Assembly: GCF_008017455.1 (NCBI RefSeq)
Contig: NZ_VRTY01000038.1
Span: forward strand, 1 to 53,735
Direction of reading: 5' to 3'
DNA length: 53,735 nt
Source: Pontibacter qinzhouensis
GTDB lineage: Bacteria > Bacteroidota > Bacteroidia > Cytophagales > Hymenobacteraceae
The translations under genes and the position numbers were made by a program. The notes below the pieces were generated by a model, which did not search any database, had not been told where the DNA came from, and was given only the letters and a program-made list of their open reading frames with translations. Below are positions 52,617 through 53,735 of the stretch, in pieces (position 1 is the stretch's first letter; each line of letters starts with the position of its first letter).

Positions 52617-53735
52617 ATGAAAGAAGATTTTTTGTCTTACCTCTGGCAGTACCAGTACTTTGAGAAAACAGCTTTAAGCACGGCTGCAGGTGAGCAGCTG
52701 CAGGTGCTGCGGGTAGGATTTGCCAATTCCGATGCCGGACCCGATTTTCTGGAGGCGCGCCTGTGGGTGGGAGAGGTGGAGTGGTCTGGCAGCGTGGAAA
52801 TCCATATTCGGGCATCAGACTGGCACCGCCACCAGCACCAGCAGGACCCGCGATACGACCAGGTAGTGCTGCATGTGGTGTGGGAGGCCGATAAACCTGT
52901 TCACCGCCGTGACGGCACCCTGGTGCCTGTGCTGGAACTGAAAAGTAAGGTAAAACCAGAAATACTGCAAACCTATCAGCAGCTGCAGAAATCCAATGAT
53001 ACTATTCCGTGTGCTGTCTTTTGGCCTGCAGTACCCGAAATTACTAAAACCGCCATGATGGAACGAACACTGGTGGAGCGCCTGGAGCAGAAGGGGGCAA
53101 CTATTCTTCAGAACCTCACGCAGAATGGCAACGACTGGGAGCAAACGGCTTACGAGCTGCTATGCAGAGGTTTCGGCTTTAAAATAAATCAGGAGCCTTT
53201 TGAACGACTGGCCCGGGAGCTGCCGCTGGCGGTGGTACGGAAGCATCAGCAGTCGTTGTTTCAGGTGGAGGCGCTGCTGTATGGGCAGGCAGGTTTTCTG
53301 GAGCAGGAGATGCCGGAGGAGGAGTATCCACAAAAATTAGCCAAAGAATTCAGCTTTTTGAAACACAAGTACCAGCTGCAGCCCAGACTGCAGCGGCAGC
53401 ATTGGAACTTCCTGCGTATGCGTCCGGCTAACTTCCCGACAGTGCGGCTGGCACAGTTGGCTGCAGTGCTGTCGGGGCATCAGCAGCTGTTTTCACGGTT
53501 CCTTTCTGCCAACGATATTAAGGCTTACGAAAAACTTTTTATGCAGCCTATGTCGGCCTACTGGCAACAGCACTACATGTTTAGCCGCGAAAATAGTACG
53601 GTGCAAACTGGCATCGGGAAGAGCAGTGCACATAACCTTATCATTAATGTGGCTGTTCCGCTGCTGGCAGCCTTTGCACAATACACACAGGAGCGGGCCT
53701 ACCTGGAGAAAGCTGTAGCCTTGCTGGAGAAGGTG
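52617..53735 (+). CDS. DUF2851 family protein, 3' end cut by window
   Basis: Open from the ATG at 52617 to the last base of the window (373 codons). The start MKEDFLSYLWQYQYFEK and the stretch NSDAGPDFLEARLWVGEVEWSGSVEIHIRASDWHRH (key: DAGPDFLEARL, VEIHIRASDWHRH) and VVLHVVWE are the hallmarks of the DUF2851 family, which is widespread in Bacteroidota. The function is unknown; the conserved GxDF-ExHxxxSDWxxH pattern resembles a nuclease-like or metal site but that is my inference. The family is usually about 420 residues, so most of it is here. Confidence 0.88.
   Translation, partial: MKEDFLSYLWQYQYFEKTALSTAAGEQLQVLRVGFANSDAGPDFLEARLWVGEVEWSGSVEIHIRASDWHRHQHQQDPRYDQVVLHVVWEADKPVHRRDGTLVPVLELKSKVKPEILQTYQQLQKSNDTIPCAVFWPAVPEITKTAMMERTLVERLEQKGATILQNLTQNGNDWEQTAYELLCRGFGFKINQEPFERLARELPLAVVRKHQQSLFQVEALLYGQAGFLEQEMPEEEYPQKLAKEFSFLKHKYQLQPRLQRQHWNFLRMRPANFPTVRLAQLAAVLSGHQQLFSRFLSANDIKAYEKLFMQPMSAYWQQHYMFSRENSTVQTGIGKSSAHNLIINVAVPLLAAFAQYTQERAYLEKAVALLEKV

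Overview
The window is a chromosomal stretch of a Bacteroidota bacterium, most likely of the Cytophagales/Hymenobacteraceae type (Pontibacter-like). This is inferred from protein style, from promoters of the Bacteroidota type (TTTG or TTG, about 20 bases, TAnnTTTG) before several genes, from lipoproteins with acidic residues after the lipobox cysteine, from atpD-atpC standing apart from other ATP synthase genes, and from a tgt that lacks the usual zinc cysteines. Coding density is moderate, with unusually roomy, repeat-rich spacers. I see no prophage, CRISPR array or intact insertion sequence. Nearly everything is housekeeping.

Layout. 1-6.2 kb: metG (5' end cut by the window), an MFS transporter, pth, rplY and prs. 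6.5-9.1 kb: three hypothetical proteins and tRNA-Gln(TTG). 9.8-12.4 kb: atpD-atpC and a PAS protein with a kinase-like helical tail but no ATPase domain. 13.2-17.5 kb: a trans-sulfuration PLP enzyme, an AT-rich endonuclease/exonuclease/phosphatase gene that looks acquired, and a pglC-pglD-pglE-like trio for an amino-sugar glycan. 17.9-22 kb: ispE converging on and overlapping an EamA permease, then an LptF/LptG permease and tgt (order tgt > lpt > eamA on the minus strand). 22.4-25.2 kb: a membrane glycosyltransferase overlapping an ECF-type sigma factor, then rsmG. 25.4-29.4 kb: YheT-like hydrolase, a small lipoprotein, rpsT and pyk. 30-35.7 kb: acpP-fabF-rnc, nadE, lgt. 35.8-44.3 kb: a beta-propeller-like protein, a VOC protein, cdd, a saccharopine dehydrogenase-family protein, trmN6, rnhA, marC, a class V aminotransferase, aroQ and xerD. 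44.7-53.7 kb: a MaoC protein, pyrD, ftsK-lolA, a lipoprotein, pyrF, a decayed Doc-type toxin-antitoxin pair, and a DUF2851 protein cut by the window end.

The most striking content is between the genes. A 57-58 bp element, conserved at both ends and in a small central hairpin, occurs 12 times in full plus 3 decayed or partial copies, always in spacers and in both orientations. I know of no name for it. Separate spacers carry degenerate tandem 7- or 8-base words, often arranged as inverted pairs. One spacer (45362-45475) holds four consecutive perfect hairpins arranged as a larger palindrome, and another (27681-27842) has a 38-bp imperfect terminal-inverted-repeat structure.

Functionally the window covers translation (metG, pth, rplY, rpsT, rsmG, tgt, trmN6, tRNA-Gln), nucleotide and cofactor supply (prs, pyrD, pyrF, cdd, nadE), lipids and envelope (acpP, fabF, ispE, lgt, lolA, lpt permease, pgl-like trio), energy (atpDC, pyk) and chromosome segregation (ftsK, xerD). 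Gene identities come from motif recognition by eye; no database search was run.
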